From Pseudarthrobacter sp. NIBRBAC000502772 (GTDB lineage Bacteria; Actinomycetota; Actinomycetes; Actinomycetales; Micrococcaceae), in NCBI RefSeq assembly GCF_006517235.1, contig NZ_CP041188.1:1054001-1118000 (forward strand): a stretch of 64,000 nucleotides of DNA, written 5' to 3'. Position 1 is the first letter of the stretch. Every line of letters starts with the position of its first letter. Shown here piece after piece: positions 51,536 through 60,304 of this stretch. The translations under genes were made by a program, and so were the position numbers. Under the pieces are notes generated by a model, which ran no database searches, was not told the origin of the DNA, and saw only the letters and a program-made list of their open reading frames with translations.

Positions 51536-53056
51536 TCAGAGCTCCCAGGGCGCCTTGATGGGGTAGTACTTCTCCAGGAAGTCTGTCACGAGCTCGGCGC
51601 GCTCGTCCGCGGGGACTTCGGGGAAACTGCCGTCGTTGAGGCAGAAGAAGTCCATGTTCCGCTTGGCCAGCAGCTTGGGCAGGGTGTTCAGCCCGGCGCG
51701 GGCGGTGGTGTCCACGTACCGCACCTTGGCTGCGGTCTGCGTGACCGCACGGCCTGTCAGCAGCGCGTAGTAGTGGTAGAAGGAGTTCGTGACCGAGATG
51801 TTGTCCGCGGCGCGGAACCTGCTCGCCGCCGTCTTCTGGAACTCCTCCGGGAACTCACGCTCCATCCTGGCCACAACGCTGCGCCGCAGCGGGGCGGCGG
51901 TGTGCTCCAGGTGCCGCGTGGTGATCCGACCGAACCGGTTCCAGAGCAGCTTGCGGTTCACGCGGGCGGCGTTCTCGAAACCACTGCGCTCGGCATCGTT
52001 GTCGCCCAGCCCGATCCGTGTCTCGGCCTCGATGAACTTCGTGACGCCCCCCGGGGTGAAGAACATGTCCGGGCCCACCGAGCGGCCGAAGAACATGTCG
52101 TCATTCGAGTAGAGGAAGTGCTCGGAGAGGCCCTCGATGTGGTGGAGCTGGCATTCCACTGCCTGCGAATTGTGCGTGGGCAGCACTGCGGGATCGGCGA
52201 AAAACTCATCGCTGCGGACAATGGTCACCGACGGGTGCTCCGCGAGCCACTCCGGGGCGGGGGAGTCCGTGGCGATAAAGATGCGGCGGATCCAGGGCGC
52301 GAACATGTAGACGGAGCGCAGGGCGTATTTGAGTTCGTTGATCTGCCGGAAGCGGGCTTCGTGGTCGTCGCCTTCGCCCAGAACCACACCCTGCTGCTGG
52401 GCACGGCGGGCCGCGATGTATTCGGGAGAGCTGCCGTCAACCCACGAAAACACCAGGTCGATGTCGAAGCTGATGTCGCTGGCATGGTCGGCGAACATGT
52501 TCTCGATGGTGGGCCAGGTGTGGCCGTACCGTTCAACCGTCCCGCGGACAGCGTCCTGGGACTGCATGGTGCGGCGGGTCAGGGAGTTTTCGATCGGGAG
52601 GATCAGCTGATCGCCTTCAAAGCTCCAGAGCTCAATCTGGACGCCGGCGGAGGAACCGAACTCGAAACCGCCATCGGGTTCAACCCGCGGACGGTAGAGG
52701 CGGAAGATGCGGGCCTGACGGTTGGGGGAGAGATCCCCGTCGGCAACCAGCACGGAGGACTTCTTTTTCGCGTCCACGGTCATGGAGTACACGGGCTCGT
52801 TGCGGCAGGCCTCCACCAAGGCCGCCCGCAGCTTCTTGCGGTCTTTCCAGTCCAGGGCGATGACCGGACGGTCGTTGTTGCCGCGCACCAAAAGGTAGTC
52901 CAGTCCGGCCTCCGCGAGGACGCCCCGCAGGAACAGCAGGTCCTCAACCATGGCCTGGTACGGCGTCCGGTTGTGGTTTATCAGGGCATACCTGCCCTTG
53001 TGCCGGACGACGTCCGGCCGGTGCTTGAGCCGGGCCTCAGCAGCCGGAGATGTCAC
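51536..53056 (-). CDS. Stealth-family (CR1-CR4) polysaccharide phosphotransferase
   Basis: 506 aa from GTG 53056. The four conserved Stealth regions are present: CR1 DIDLVFSWVDGSSPEY (about 198-213), CR2 RQINELKYALRSVYMFAPWI (about 236-255), CR3 THNSQAVECQLHHIEGLSEH and YSNDDMFFGR (about 295-325), CR4 CLNDGSFPEV near the C-terminus. Such enzymes transfer hexose-1-phosphate from a nucleotide sugar to build phosphodiester-linked polysaccharide (capsule or teichoic-like). The first 190 residues form a less conserved domain. It is cytoplasmic or membrane-associated. No capsule cluster surrounds it. Confidence 0.88.
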   Translation of the reverse strand: MTSPAAEARLKHRPDVVRHKGRYALINHNRTPYQAMVEDLLFLRGVLAEAGLDYLLVRGNNDRPVIALDWKDRKKLRAALVEACRNEPVYSMTVDAKKKSSVLVADGDLSPNRQARIFRLYRPRVEPDGGFEFGSSAGVQIELWSFEGDQLILPIENSLTRRTMQSQDAVRGTVERYGHTWPTIENMFADHASDISFDIDLVFSWVDGSSPEYIAARRAQQQGVVLGEGDDHEARFRQINELKYALRSVYMFAPWIRRIFIATDSPAPEWLAEHPSVTIVRSDEFFADPAVLPTHNSQAVECQLHHIEGLSEHFLYSNDDMFFGRSVGPDMFFTPGGVTKFIEAETRIGLGDNDAERSGFENAARVNRKLLWNRFGRITTRHLEHTAAPLRRSVVARMEREFPEEFQKTAASRFRAADNISVTNSFYHYYALLTGRAVTQTAAKVRYVDTTARAGLNTLPKLLAKRNMDFFCLNDGSFPEVPADERAELVTDFLEKYYPIKAPWEL

Positions 53057-53233
53057 CTCCGCATGGGTGCGCGGTTCTACGGACGCCTGGCCGCCGTAGT
53101 AGATCTCGTCCTGGACAGGTGCTTCTGTAATGGTTGTCTCCGTCGCGGCTAAATGGTAAGCGTTCTTATCTGAATAATAGCGCGACCCCCAAAATGGCAG
53201 GCCTCAAACGGGCGCCGCCGGCCGGGGACGGGC

Positions 53234-54163
53234 TCAGCCGACCATGGCCTCCCGCCAGCTGCGCAGGTAAGCTCCGCCGGCGTCGTCGTGAATGACATCC
53301 TCCCCAAGCCCGAGATCGGTGGCGGTCAACACGTCATAAGGCTTGACCGGAACGCCGTCCGCCGGGCGGACATCAACGTGTTTTACGGGGTGGTCATTGT
53401 GGTGGAGCCAGTCCGCCATGGCGTAGTCCGTGCGGGAATCACCTACCGTCCGCCACGCCAGCGGCGTGATGCCCTGTGCCGCCAGCAACTCCACGGCGCG
53501 GCTGGCGCCGAGGTCTTTACCGAGCCGCACTGACTCAATATCGGTGGAAATGATGGTGGGATCGACGCGGTAGTCCACCTCGTCGTCGGAATTCGGTGCG
53601 TGGTGCTCCAGGCGGACCACGCCCATGCCGTGGCGGGTCATGAGGTCCATGGCGTCGGAGTCGAAAAGCTTCTGTTCGGCCAAGTAGTCGGCGGAGGGCA
53701 CCTCGATGTGCTGCTCAACGGACACCATGGCACGTTTCGTCTCGTCAAAAAACATGTGCCTGGAGTAGTCCTCGGCTACGAGCCGGCGGACGTCATCGCC
53801 GTAGGCCTTGGGCACGGCCAGTTCGTGATCCACGTGGATGGGGCCGGGCCCGGCGGCGGTGTAGCTGAACCACACGGCGCCCTTCTCGCAAATGGCGTGG
53901 ATGACTGTCCCAGCGGGAATGCCGGCGGCGATCATCGGCTCCATGACCTGCTCGCGGATGAAGGTATCGGAGCGGCCGGTATTGAAAATGACCGGAATTC
54001 CGGCAGTGGCCAGCGCCACCAGATCGGCAATGATGCCGGGTTTCACGTCCCGGGTCACGGGGCTGGCCACGGGTCCGTCAACGTCGAGCAGGAGGGCGAG
54101 GGGCGGGGTGGACGGCAGGCGGACGCCGGGCGCGGTGCTGGCAGGGAATTCGGGTGCGGTCAT
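53234..54163 (-). CDS. HAD-superfamily hydrolase
   Basis: 309 aa. Motif I is LALLLDVDGPVASPV (nucleophile Asp and Asp+2), motif II VIFNTGRSDTFIREQ, and motif IV WRTVGDSRTDYAMADWL. A central cap of about 110 residues and the GDSRTDYAMADW ending resemble the Cof/trehalose-phosphatase-like IIB branch. It probably removes phosphate from a sugar or similar. It follows the Stealth gene region on the same strand (upstream of it by 177 nt), so a link to polysaccharide synthesis is possible but unproven. Confidence 0.82.
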   Translation of the reverse strand: MTAPEFPASTAPGVRLPSTPPLALLLDVDGPVASPVTRDVKPGIIADLVALATAGIPVIFNTGRSDTFIREQVMEPMIAAGIPAGTVIHAICEKGAVWFSYTAAGPGPIHVDHELAVPKAYGDDVRRLVAEDYSRHMFFDETKRAMVSVEQHIEVPSADYLAEQKLFDSDAMDLMTRHGMGVVRLEHHAPNSDDEVDYRVDPTIISTDIESVRLGKDLGASRAVELLAAQGITPLAWRTVGDSRTDYAMADWLHHNDHPVKHVDVRPADGVPVKPYDVLTATDLGLGEDVIHDDAGGAYLRSWREAMVG

Positions 54164-54312
54164 GGCTCCATTGTGTCAGCCACGGGCCTCTGATCCTGCG
54201 CCGGCGGCGCAATGTCCACGGCATGTGACAGATGGTCACTGTTTGGCTACAACCTTAGGATGCTGCGGGCCGGACACTTCTCTTGGGCCCCCAAGCTGCC
54301 TAGGGTGGCATA

Positions 54313-54612
54313 GTGATCTTCAAAGCTGTGGGCGAGGGACGCCCGTATCCCGACCATGGTTTCAACACGCCCAAACAGTGGGCGTCGCTGCCGCCGCGAC
54401 CTGTCCGCCTGGATGAACTGGTGACGACCAAACGGACGCTCGACCTCGAAGCGCTCCTGGCCGAAGACTCCACCTTTTTTGGAGACCTCTTCCCGCACGT
54501 GGTGCAGTACCAGGGAACCCTGTACCTGGAGGACGGGCTGCACCGCGCCGTCCGGACAGCGCTGCACCAGCGGACCGCCATCCACGCCCGCGTGCTGGTC
54601 ATAGATGGCTAG
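54313..54612 (+). CDS. ParB-like small conserved protein
   Basis: 99 aa from GTG 54313. RPVRLDELVTTKRTLDLEAL then VVQYQGTLYLEDGLHRAVRT looks like the start of a ParB/Srx-like fold (a strand, helix and the GxxR-like DGLHR motif). I recall similar actinobacterial proteins being labelled VapB-type antitoxins, but no toxin gene is beside it and the label looks weak. It overlaps the next gene by 8 nt, so they are cotranslated. Function unknown. Confidence 0.55.
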   Translation: MIFKAVGEGRPYPDHGFNTPKQWASLPPRPVRLDELVTTKRTLDLEALLAEDSTFFGDLFPHVVQYQGTLYLEDGLHRAVRTALHQRTAIHARVLVIDG

Positions 54613-55270
54613 GAAACCCAAGGACGCCAGCGTCCTGCATGGCCACCACGTGGTCACCGGCCCCGAACTGCGGGCCACGTTTGAGGCTGCCGGCGACCCC
54701 GACAACCCGGTGCGGGTGCGCCGCCGCGTGGTGCATGGAGTGGTCCTGGTATTGCTGCTGGGCCTCATTGCCGGCGCCATCATCGTTGCGTTGGCCATCA
54801 TGAGCGGACAGCTGAAGCTTCCGACGACGGCGGGCAGCGATGAGCCCCGGACCACCTGTCCCGGGGCCACCTTTGACTACACCCCCAACGACAAAATCAA
54901 CCTCAACGTCTACAACTCCACCAGCCGCCCCGGTCTGGCTCGCTCTGTGGCGGATGAGTTGCTGGTCCGGAAGTTTGTGGTGGGTGCCGTGGCCAACACG
55001 GATGCCGGCTTCCGCGGTGTGGCTGCGGTGGTTTCAGGGGCTGCCGGGCAGTCTGCGGCCTTCAGCGTCCAACGGAACCTGCCCGGCTCCGACTACTTCC
55101 AGGACGGCCGGACGGACGCCAGCGTTGACGTGATTATTTCCAGCGATTTCAAGGAGCTGGCCGCCGCGGACCGGGTAGACCAGACGCCCGGGACGCTCAG
55201 CTGCCCGCGGGAAAGCCGGCGGATCGCAGACGATGCCAAGTGGCCGGTTATTCCGACGGCCGGCCCCTGA
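54605..55270 (+). CDS. Membrane-anchored LytR_C domain protein
   Basis: 221 aa. One transmembrane helix at about 43-66 (VVHGVVLVLLLGLIAGAIIV) anchors an outer domain with the LytR C-terminal pattern: INLNVYNSTSRPGLARSVAD, LLVRKFVVGAVANTDAGFRG, VDVIISSDFKELAAADRVD. Unlike full LytR-CpsA-Psr proteins it lacks the catalytic LCP domain. The LytR_C domain is a common add-on of wall-assembly proteins. It overlaps the ParB-like gene, and a 61-nt palindrome follows. Confidence 0.8.
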   Translation: MARKPKDASVLHGHHVVTGPELRATFEAAGDPDNPVRVRRRVVHGVVLVLLLGLIAGAIIVALAIMSGQLKLPTTAGSDEPRTTCPGATFDYTPNDKINLNVYNSTSRPGLARSVADELLVRKFVVGAVANTDAGFRGVAAVVSGAAGQSAAFSVQRNLPGSDYFQDGRTDASVDVIISSDFKELAAADRVDQTPGTLSCPRESRRIADDAKWPVIPTAGP

Positions 55271-55279
55271 CCTGTTGCC

Positions 55280-55340
55280 GTTGCTCTATCACGTCTGGTC
55301 GCTAAACCAGGCGGATGACGACCGGAAGTGATAGAGCAAC
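55280..55340. repeat. 61-nt palindrome between convergent genes
   Basis: GTTGCTCTATCAC (55280-55292) and GTGATAGAGCAAC (55328-55340) are perfect 13-bp arms; pairing continues inward (GTCTGGTCG with CGACCGGA) with two mismatches, to about 22 bp. It lies between the LytR_C gene and the convergent TetR gene. The layout resembles the 60-nt hairpin family at 21-23 kb but the sequence is different. Confidence 0.85.
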
Positions 55341-55348
55341 GCAGGGGT

Positions 55349-55990
55349 TTACGGCAAGGGGAGGCTGACGCGCAGGGGTGCGCCGTCGTCGTCGAACCTT
55401 GCTCCGGCGCCGAGCTGGATGAACCGCACGGTCCGGGCGATCCTGGCCTCAAGTTCTGCGGGCTCGTTGCTGCCGCGTGCGGCGCTGGAGGAGAGTGTGC
55501 CGTGGATGAGCTGCGCCTGCTGGCCAATGTCCGCTTGCGGCAGGTATCCCTGTGCCATGCCGTCCCGGAGGATGCCCTGCAGCAGGACGCTGAGTTCACC
55601 TACGTGGTCGGCCAGTTTCGCAAAGGACGACGGCGACAGCACCGCCGCCATCGCCGGTCCGGGCGGGAGATGGCGGCGGCTGAGGTCCTCCACCTGGGTG
55701 CGCACGTACAGGGCCAGCCGTTCGACGGGGTTCTCGAGCTTGCTCAGTGACTCCCGGAGTTCGGCGAGGAAGCGCTCGGTCTCGTCCAGGGCGTAGGAGA
55801 TCAGCAGTTCTTCGATGTCGGCGTAGTAGTTGTACACCGCGGTCCGCCCCACCCCGGCATGCCGGGCGACGTCAGTCATGGTCAGTCCGGGCAGGCCGTG
55901 GGTGAACAGGAGCTCCCCGAACGCTGTCAGGACCCGGCGTTGCGTCTCGGCGCGTTGCGCGGCGTTGTTGGCCGCCGAAATCCTGGGCAT
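55349..55990 (-). CDS. TetR-family transcriptional regulator
   Basis: 213 aa. The N-terminal helix-turn-helix is at about 18-65: RRVLTAFGELLFTHGLPGLT, VARHAGVGRTAVYNYYADIE. The C-terminal ligand-binding part is helical and not conserved enough to name an effector. No obvious target gene is adjacent on the other strand; it lies behind the FrnE-like DsbA gene on the same strand, separated by a hairpin. Likely autoregulatory. Confidence 0.88.
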   Translation of the reverse strand: MPRISAANNAAQRAETQRRVLTAFGELLFTHGLPGLTMTDVARHAGVGRTAVYNYYADIEELLISYALDETERFLAELRESLSKLENPVERLALYVRTQVEDLSRRHLPPGPAMAAVLSPSSFAKLADHVGELSVLLQGILRDGMAQGYLPQADIGQQAQLIHGTLSSSAARGSNEPAELEARIARTVRFIQLGAGARFDDDGAPLRVSLPLP

Positions 55991-56032
55991 GCGGACACTT
56001 TACCGCGATGTGTCAGTAAACCCGGAGTCTTC

Positions 56033-56079
56033 GTCCAGATAAACCCGCTTTTGGTGGCCGCTGGGTGGATTATCTGGAC
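56033..56079. repeat. 47-nt palindrome after the DsbA-family gene
   Basis: GTCCAGATAA (56033-56042) and TTATCTGGAC (56070-56079) are perfect 10-bp arms with partial pairing inside (ACCC/GGGT). It lies downstream of the DsbA-family gene (minus strand) and may act as its terminator. A third distinct palindrome type in the window. Confidence 0.75.
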
Positions 56080-56113
56080 AAAAACTCAGCGGGCCGCGTC
56101 AGACAGAGCCGTG

Positions 56114-56821
56114 TCAGACAGCGCAGCCGTCCGGGCCGCAGGCCTCGCCGTCGTTGCCGTCCGCGGCAGTGACCAGAACCAGGGGGTTGGTCTCCTGCCA
56201 GGCCTGGTTGAGCGCCGCCGTGAACGTTTCGGCAGGTTGGGCGCCGGAGAGCCCGAACTTGCGGTCAATCACAAAGAACGGGACGCCGCTGATGCCCAGG
56301 CCGCGGGCTTCCTCGAAATCGAAGCGGACGTCGTCGGCGTATTTGTCCGTAGTGAAGAGTTCGGCGACTTCATCGGTGTTGAGGCCCAGCTCCTGGCCCA
56401 GGGTAGTGAGGTACTCGGCGCTTCCGATGTCCTTGCCGTGTTCGAAATGATCGCTCAGCAGGCGTTCCTTCGCGGCATCCTGCTGTCCCTGCTGGGAAGC
56501 GAGGTGGATCAGGCGGTGTGCGGTGAAGCTGTTGGCCACCACCACCTGGTCGAACCGGTAGTCCAGGCCCTCGCCCTTGGCCTGCTCGGTGACGTGGTCA
56601 AACATCTGCGAAACCTGCCCCGGGGCCATGCCCTTGCGGGTGCTCAAGTACTCCAGTTCGGTGCCGTCGTAGTGCTCGGGAAGGGTGGGGTCCAGCTGGT
56701 AGCTGCGCCACTTCACCTCCACAGCGTCGCGGTGCGGGAACTCGGCCAGGGCCGCCTCGAACCGGCGCTTGCCGATGTAGCACCACGGACACGCGACGTC
56801 TGACCAGATCTCAATCTTCAT
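56114..56821 (-). CDS. DsbA-family oxidoreductase, FrnE-like
   Basis: 235 aa from ATG 56821. The thioredoxin-fold active site is DVACPWCYIGKRRFEAAL with Cys11 and Cys14; RFDQVVVANSFTAHRLIHLA, LGISGVPFFVIDRKFGLSGA (cis-Pro) are FrnE/HCCA-isomerase-like signatures. A C-terminal CGPDGC may add a second redox or metal pair. No signal peptide, so a cytoplasmic disulfide oxidoreductase or isomerase. Upstream in-frame sequence to 57337 is not part of the protein. Confidence 0.9.
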   Translation of the reverse strand: MKIEIWSDVACPWCYIGKRRFEAALAEFPHRDAVEVKWRSYQLDPTLPEHYDGTELEYLSTRKGMAPGQVSQMFDHVTEQAKGEGLDYRFDQVVVANSFTAHRLIHLASQQGQQDAAKERLLSDHFEHGKDIGSAEYLTTLGQELGLNTDEVAELFTTDKYADDVRFDFEEARGLGISGVPFFVIDRKFGLSGAQPAETFTAALNQAWQETNPLVLVTAADGNDGEACGPDGCAV

Positions 56822-57001
56822 GCTTGCCACAACTGTGCAGGTCAGACACCCATTCCGCGCGGGCAGTGTCGGATTTGTCACATTGGGCCTTGAAATGGCT
56901 CCCGCGCGGGGCGATAGTCGAAGCAGCGGGTTAAGCAGAGGCCATTCTGAACACATCAGTCGGTCGGGGGACTCGGACTTTGATCCTCCCGGAGGCACAG
57001 T

Positions 57002-58138
57002 ATGCGGATAGGACTTGTCGCGGCACCATGGATTCCGATTCCCCCGGCCGGGTATGGGGGCATCGAAAGGGTTGTTGACTCCCTTGCCCGGGGATTCATC
57101 GCCGCAGGGCACGAGGTGTTGTTGGCTGCAGCGTCGGACAGCACGTGTCCGGCGCCGAGAGTGCCGGGGATGAGGCCATCCGAGCCGGCTGCATTGGGGT
57201 TCACACTCTCGGAGCTCAGCCATGTCATCAGGGCCTATGAAGGACTGGGGGACGTGGACATCATCCACGACCACACACTGGCTGGGCCGCTGCTGGCCCG
57301 ACGAAGGTCCGCCGCCCCCGTGGTGACCACGATTCACGGCCCCCTCACCCCGGCGTCGGCGGATTTGTACCGCGCGATGGCTGCCGATACGGCCATCATA
57401 GGCATCTCACGTGACCAGGCTTCCCGTGTGCCGGATGTTCCGATCACCCGCGTGATCCATCACGGAATGGACGTCTCTGCCGTCCCGGTCGGTTCCGGCG
57501 CAGGCGGGTACGTCTGCTTTGTCGGCAGGATTTGCCCGGATAAAGGCGTTCTCGAAGCCATCCACATCGCGCGCAGGGCTGGCATTCCGCTGCGGATCGC
57601 AGCCAAGATGCGCGAGCCGGAAGAGATCGCGTACTTCCGCTCCGTCATTGAGCCGCTCCTGGGGTCCAACGAGGATTTTATGGGCGAGCTGGAGGACACC
57701 GACAAGTTTCAGCTCATGGGTGAGGCGATGGCGTTCCTGAACCCCATCCAATGGTCCGAGCCGTTTGGGCTGGTGATGATCGAATCCCTTTCAACCGGAA
57801 CTCCAGTAGTGGGAACTCCGATCGGATCCGCACCCGAGATTGTGGACCATGGAAAGACCGGCTACCTTGCGCCCACGGACAGCCTGCACACCTTCCTGCC
57901 CCTTGCGGCACAGCTGGACAGGGCGCACTGCCGGGACCGGGCCCTCAAACTGTTCAGCACCGAACGGATGGTGGGCAACCACCTGGACCTCTACACAAAA
58001 CTGCTGGAAACGAGCCCGCTTCCCAGGGTTCCGGATGTTTCCCATGTGGGCCAGAATCAAACAGGGAGAGCAGTTATCGGGGCGTCGGATCGGGCCCGAT
58101 CTCTAGCGGGCGGTCATGAGGAAGGAGCGCATCCATGA
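57002..58138 (+). CDS. Glycosyltransferase family 4 protein
   Basis: 378 aa; GGAGGCACAGT precedes ATG 57002. N-terminal Rossmann part: RIGLVAAPWIPIPPAGYGGI (donor/acceptor loop), DIIHDHTLAGPLL. The nucleotide-sugar motif is SEPFGLVMIESLSTGTPVVG with the Glu-x7-Glu pair, then GSAPEIVDHGKTGYL. By family a retaining transferase using UDP- or GDP-sugar. It overlaps the debranching enzyme by 4 nt, which suggests an alpha-glucan or glucosylated solute product. The acceptor is unknown. Confidence 0.9.
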   Translation: MRIGLVAAPWIPIPPAGYGGIERVVDSLARGFIAAGHEVLLAAASDSTCPAPRVPGMRPSEPAALGFTLSELSHVIRAYEGLGDVDIIHDHTLAGPLLARRRSAAPVVTTIHGPLTPASADLYRAMAADTAIIGISRDQASRVPDVPITRVIHHGMDVSAVPVGSGAGGYVCFVGRICPDKGVLEAIHIARRAGIPLRIAAKMREPEEIAYFRSVIEPLLGSNEDFMGELEDTDKFQLMGEAMAFLNPIQWSEPFGLVMIESLSTGTPVVGTPIGSAPEIVDHGKTGYLAPTDSLHTFLPLAAQLDRAHCRDRALKLFSTERMVGNHLDLYTKLLETSPLPRVPDVSHVGQNQTGRAVIGASDRARSLAGGHEEGAHP

Positions 58139-60282
58139 CTGCATGGAACGCCGACACTGAGGCTGATGTCGGCGGGGCTGAGGCCATCACGGTGGTGGAA
58201 GGGTCTTCCTTCTGTATCTCTACCCGGAGCGGCGACATCCGTGCCGACGGTGAAACGAATGGCGCGTTCTACCAGGACACCAGGATTGTGTCCCGGTGGA
58301 TACTGCGCATCAACGGCGCGCTCCGCGAGCCGCTGGTGGCGCAACGGCCCAACTCCTACGAGGCCACGTTCGTGGGCCGCGCCCAGTGGCCCGGCGGCAG
58401 GTTCGACAGTCCGCTGGTGGTCCGTCAGGTCCGTCATATCGGACCCGGGCTGCAGGACGACATCACCCTCGAAAACTACTCAGCGGAAGCCGTGGACTGC
58501 GATATCGAACTGTTGGTTGACGCCGACCAGGCCGACCTCTTCGACGTCAAGGGCGGCCGGATTCCGCACGGCGCGCGGGTGAGCCGCACGGTCAGCGACG
58601 GTGGGATGCTGATCGAGGCCCTCCGTAACGGCCAGCGGCGCGGCTCCGCCATCCGCGCAGCCGGCGCCGAAATCTCCACCGAGATGCTTCGCTTCCACGC
58701 AACCATTCCGGCGCGCGGCGAGTGGTCCACCAGCGTGATTGTGGTCCCGCTCATCAACGGTGTGGGACCCGCGGCGCCGTTCACGCAAGAGGGACAACCG
58801 CGCGGACGCGTGGGCGTGCAGCGGCACTTGGCATGGGAAGAACATATTCCGCGCATCAGCGTCGCGGACGGCAATATCGAGGCCACCCTGCGCCGGAGCC
58901 AAAGCGATCTGGGGTCCCTCCGGATTTTCGACGCCGAGCACCCGGACCGTGCGGCCGTGGCCGCGGGAGCACCCTGGTTCATGGCACTCTTTGGCCGGGA
59001 TTCACTGCTGTCTTCCTACATGTCATTGCTGGTTGACCCCACGTTGGCGGCCGGAACCCTCCAGACGCTGGCAACCCTCCAAGGCACGAAGGTGGATCCC
59101 GACTCCGAGGAAGAGCCGGGACGCATCCCGCACGAGGTTCGGCTGGGCGTGACGGCGGGGCTGTCCCTGGGCGGGACCGCCTATTACGGCACGGTGGACG
59201 CCACCCCGCTCTTTGTCAGTCTCCTGGGCGAACTGAGCCGCTGGGGACTGTCCGAGGACATCATCGATTCGCTGATTCCCCATGCCGACCGCGCCCTTGA
59301 CTGGATCGAAAAATACGGCGACCGTGACGGCGACGGCTTTGTGGAATACCTTCGCCCCAACCAGCACGGTCTCCTCAACCAGGGCTGGAAGGACTCCTGG
59401 GACGGGATCAACTTTGCCGACGGGCGGATGGCCGAACCACCCACTGCCCTGTGCGAGGTCCAGGGCTACGTCTACTCCGCCTATGTGGGACGGTCCCTGC
59501 TGGCGCGCTGGGCCGGGGATCCTGAGACAGAGCACCACTGGGCCGAGCGTGCAATCGCCCTGAAGGAGGCTTTCAACGAGAAGTTCTGGCTGCCGGACAG
59601 GGGCTACTTCGCCATCGCGCTGGACAAGGACAAGACTCCGGTTGACGCGTGCACTTCAAACATGGGCCACTGCCTGTGGGTGGGCATCGTGGACGAGGAA
59701 AAAGCCCCGTCAGTGGCGGAGCGCCTGATGTCCCCCGAACTGTTCACCGGCTGGGGGATCCGGACCCTGGCTTCGGACATGGGCGCCTACAACCCTGTCA
59801 GCTATCACAACGGATCGGTGTGGCCGCACGATACGGCGATCGTGGCCACAGGGCTGATGCGCTATGGATTTGTTGATGAGGCCGTGAAGATCGCCAGCGG
59901 GATCCTGGACGCCGCCGAACACTTCGACGGCCGGCTGCCGGAGCTGTTCTGCGGGTTCGACCGGTCCGAATTCCACGGCCCTGTCCCGTACCCCACGGCA
60001 TGCTCGCCCCAGGCCTGGGCCGCGGCAGCTCCCATCCAGCTTGCCCGGATCCTGCTGCGCTTCGACCCGGACTTCACGCGCAACGTGGTCCATCTCGCAC
60101 CGATCCTCCCGGAGGAAATCGGGGACTTCAGGGCCGAGAACGTCCTGCTGGGGACTTCGCGTGTGGCCATCAGCGCGCGCGGGAGAGAAGGCCGCATCGA
60201 CGGCCTCCCAGCGCGGCTGAAGCTGCTGAAGGAACCGCGTCCGCCCCTGGACGAACGACTGGGTGGACGGGCCGGAGACTAG
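58135..60282 (+). CDS. Amylo-alpha-1,6-glucosidase / glycogen debranching-type enzyme
   Basis: 715 aa. An N-terminal GDE_N_bis-like beta domain (about 20-230: SFCISTRSGDIRADGETNGA, FYQDTRIVSRWILRING) precedes an (alpha/alpha)6 barrel (about 240-700): GAPWFMALFGRDSLLSSYMS, DSWDGINFADGRMAEPPTAL, TLASDMGAYNPVSYHNGSVW, PHDTAIVATGLMRYGF. GH133/GH63-like acidic residues are in GRDSL and SWDG. It probably removes glucosyl branches from alpha-glucans. It may act with the glycosyltransferase gene it overlaps. Confidence 0.88.
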   Translation: MTAWNADTEADVGGAEAITVVEGSSFCISTRSGDIRADGETNGAFYQDTRIVSRWILRINGALREPLVAQRPNSYEATFVGRAQWPGGRFDSPLVVRQVRHIGPGLQDDITLENYSAEAVDCDIELLVDADQADLFDVKGGRIPHGARVSRTVSDGGMLIEALRNGQRRGSAIRAAGAEISTEMLRFHATIPARGEWSTSVIVVPLINGVGPAAPFTQEGQPRGRVGVQRHLAWEEHIPRISVADGNIEATLRRSQSDLGSLRIFDAEHPDRAAVAAGAPWFMALFGRDSLLSSYMSLLVDPTLAAGTLQTLATLQGTKVDPDSEEEPGRIPHEVRLGVTAGLSLGGTAYYGTVDATPLFVSLLGELSRWGLSEDIIDSLIPHADRALDWIEKYGDRDGDGFVEYLRPNQHGLLNQGWKDSWDGINFADGRMAEPPTALCEVQGYVYSAYVGRSLLARWAGDPETEHHWAERAIALKEAFNEKFWLPDRGYFAIALDKDKTPVDACTSNMGHCLWVGIVDEEKAPSVAERLMSPELFTGWGIRTLASDMGAYNPVSYHNGSVWPHDTAIVATGLMRYGFVDEAVKIASGILDAAEHFDGRLPELFCGFDRSEFHGPVPYPTACSPQAWAAAAPIQLARILLRFDPDFTRNVVHLAPILPEEIGDFRAENVLLGTSRVAISARGREGRIDGLPARLKLLKEPRPPLDERLGGRAGD

Positions 60283-60304
60283 CGGCAGGTTTCTCGGGGA
60301 GCGC

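Noticed and set aside
56822..57337. A 172-codon N-terminal extension of the DsbA-family gene
   Set aside because: It overlaps the start of the glycosyltransferase on the other strand, and the family starts at KIEIWSDVACPWC.
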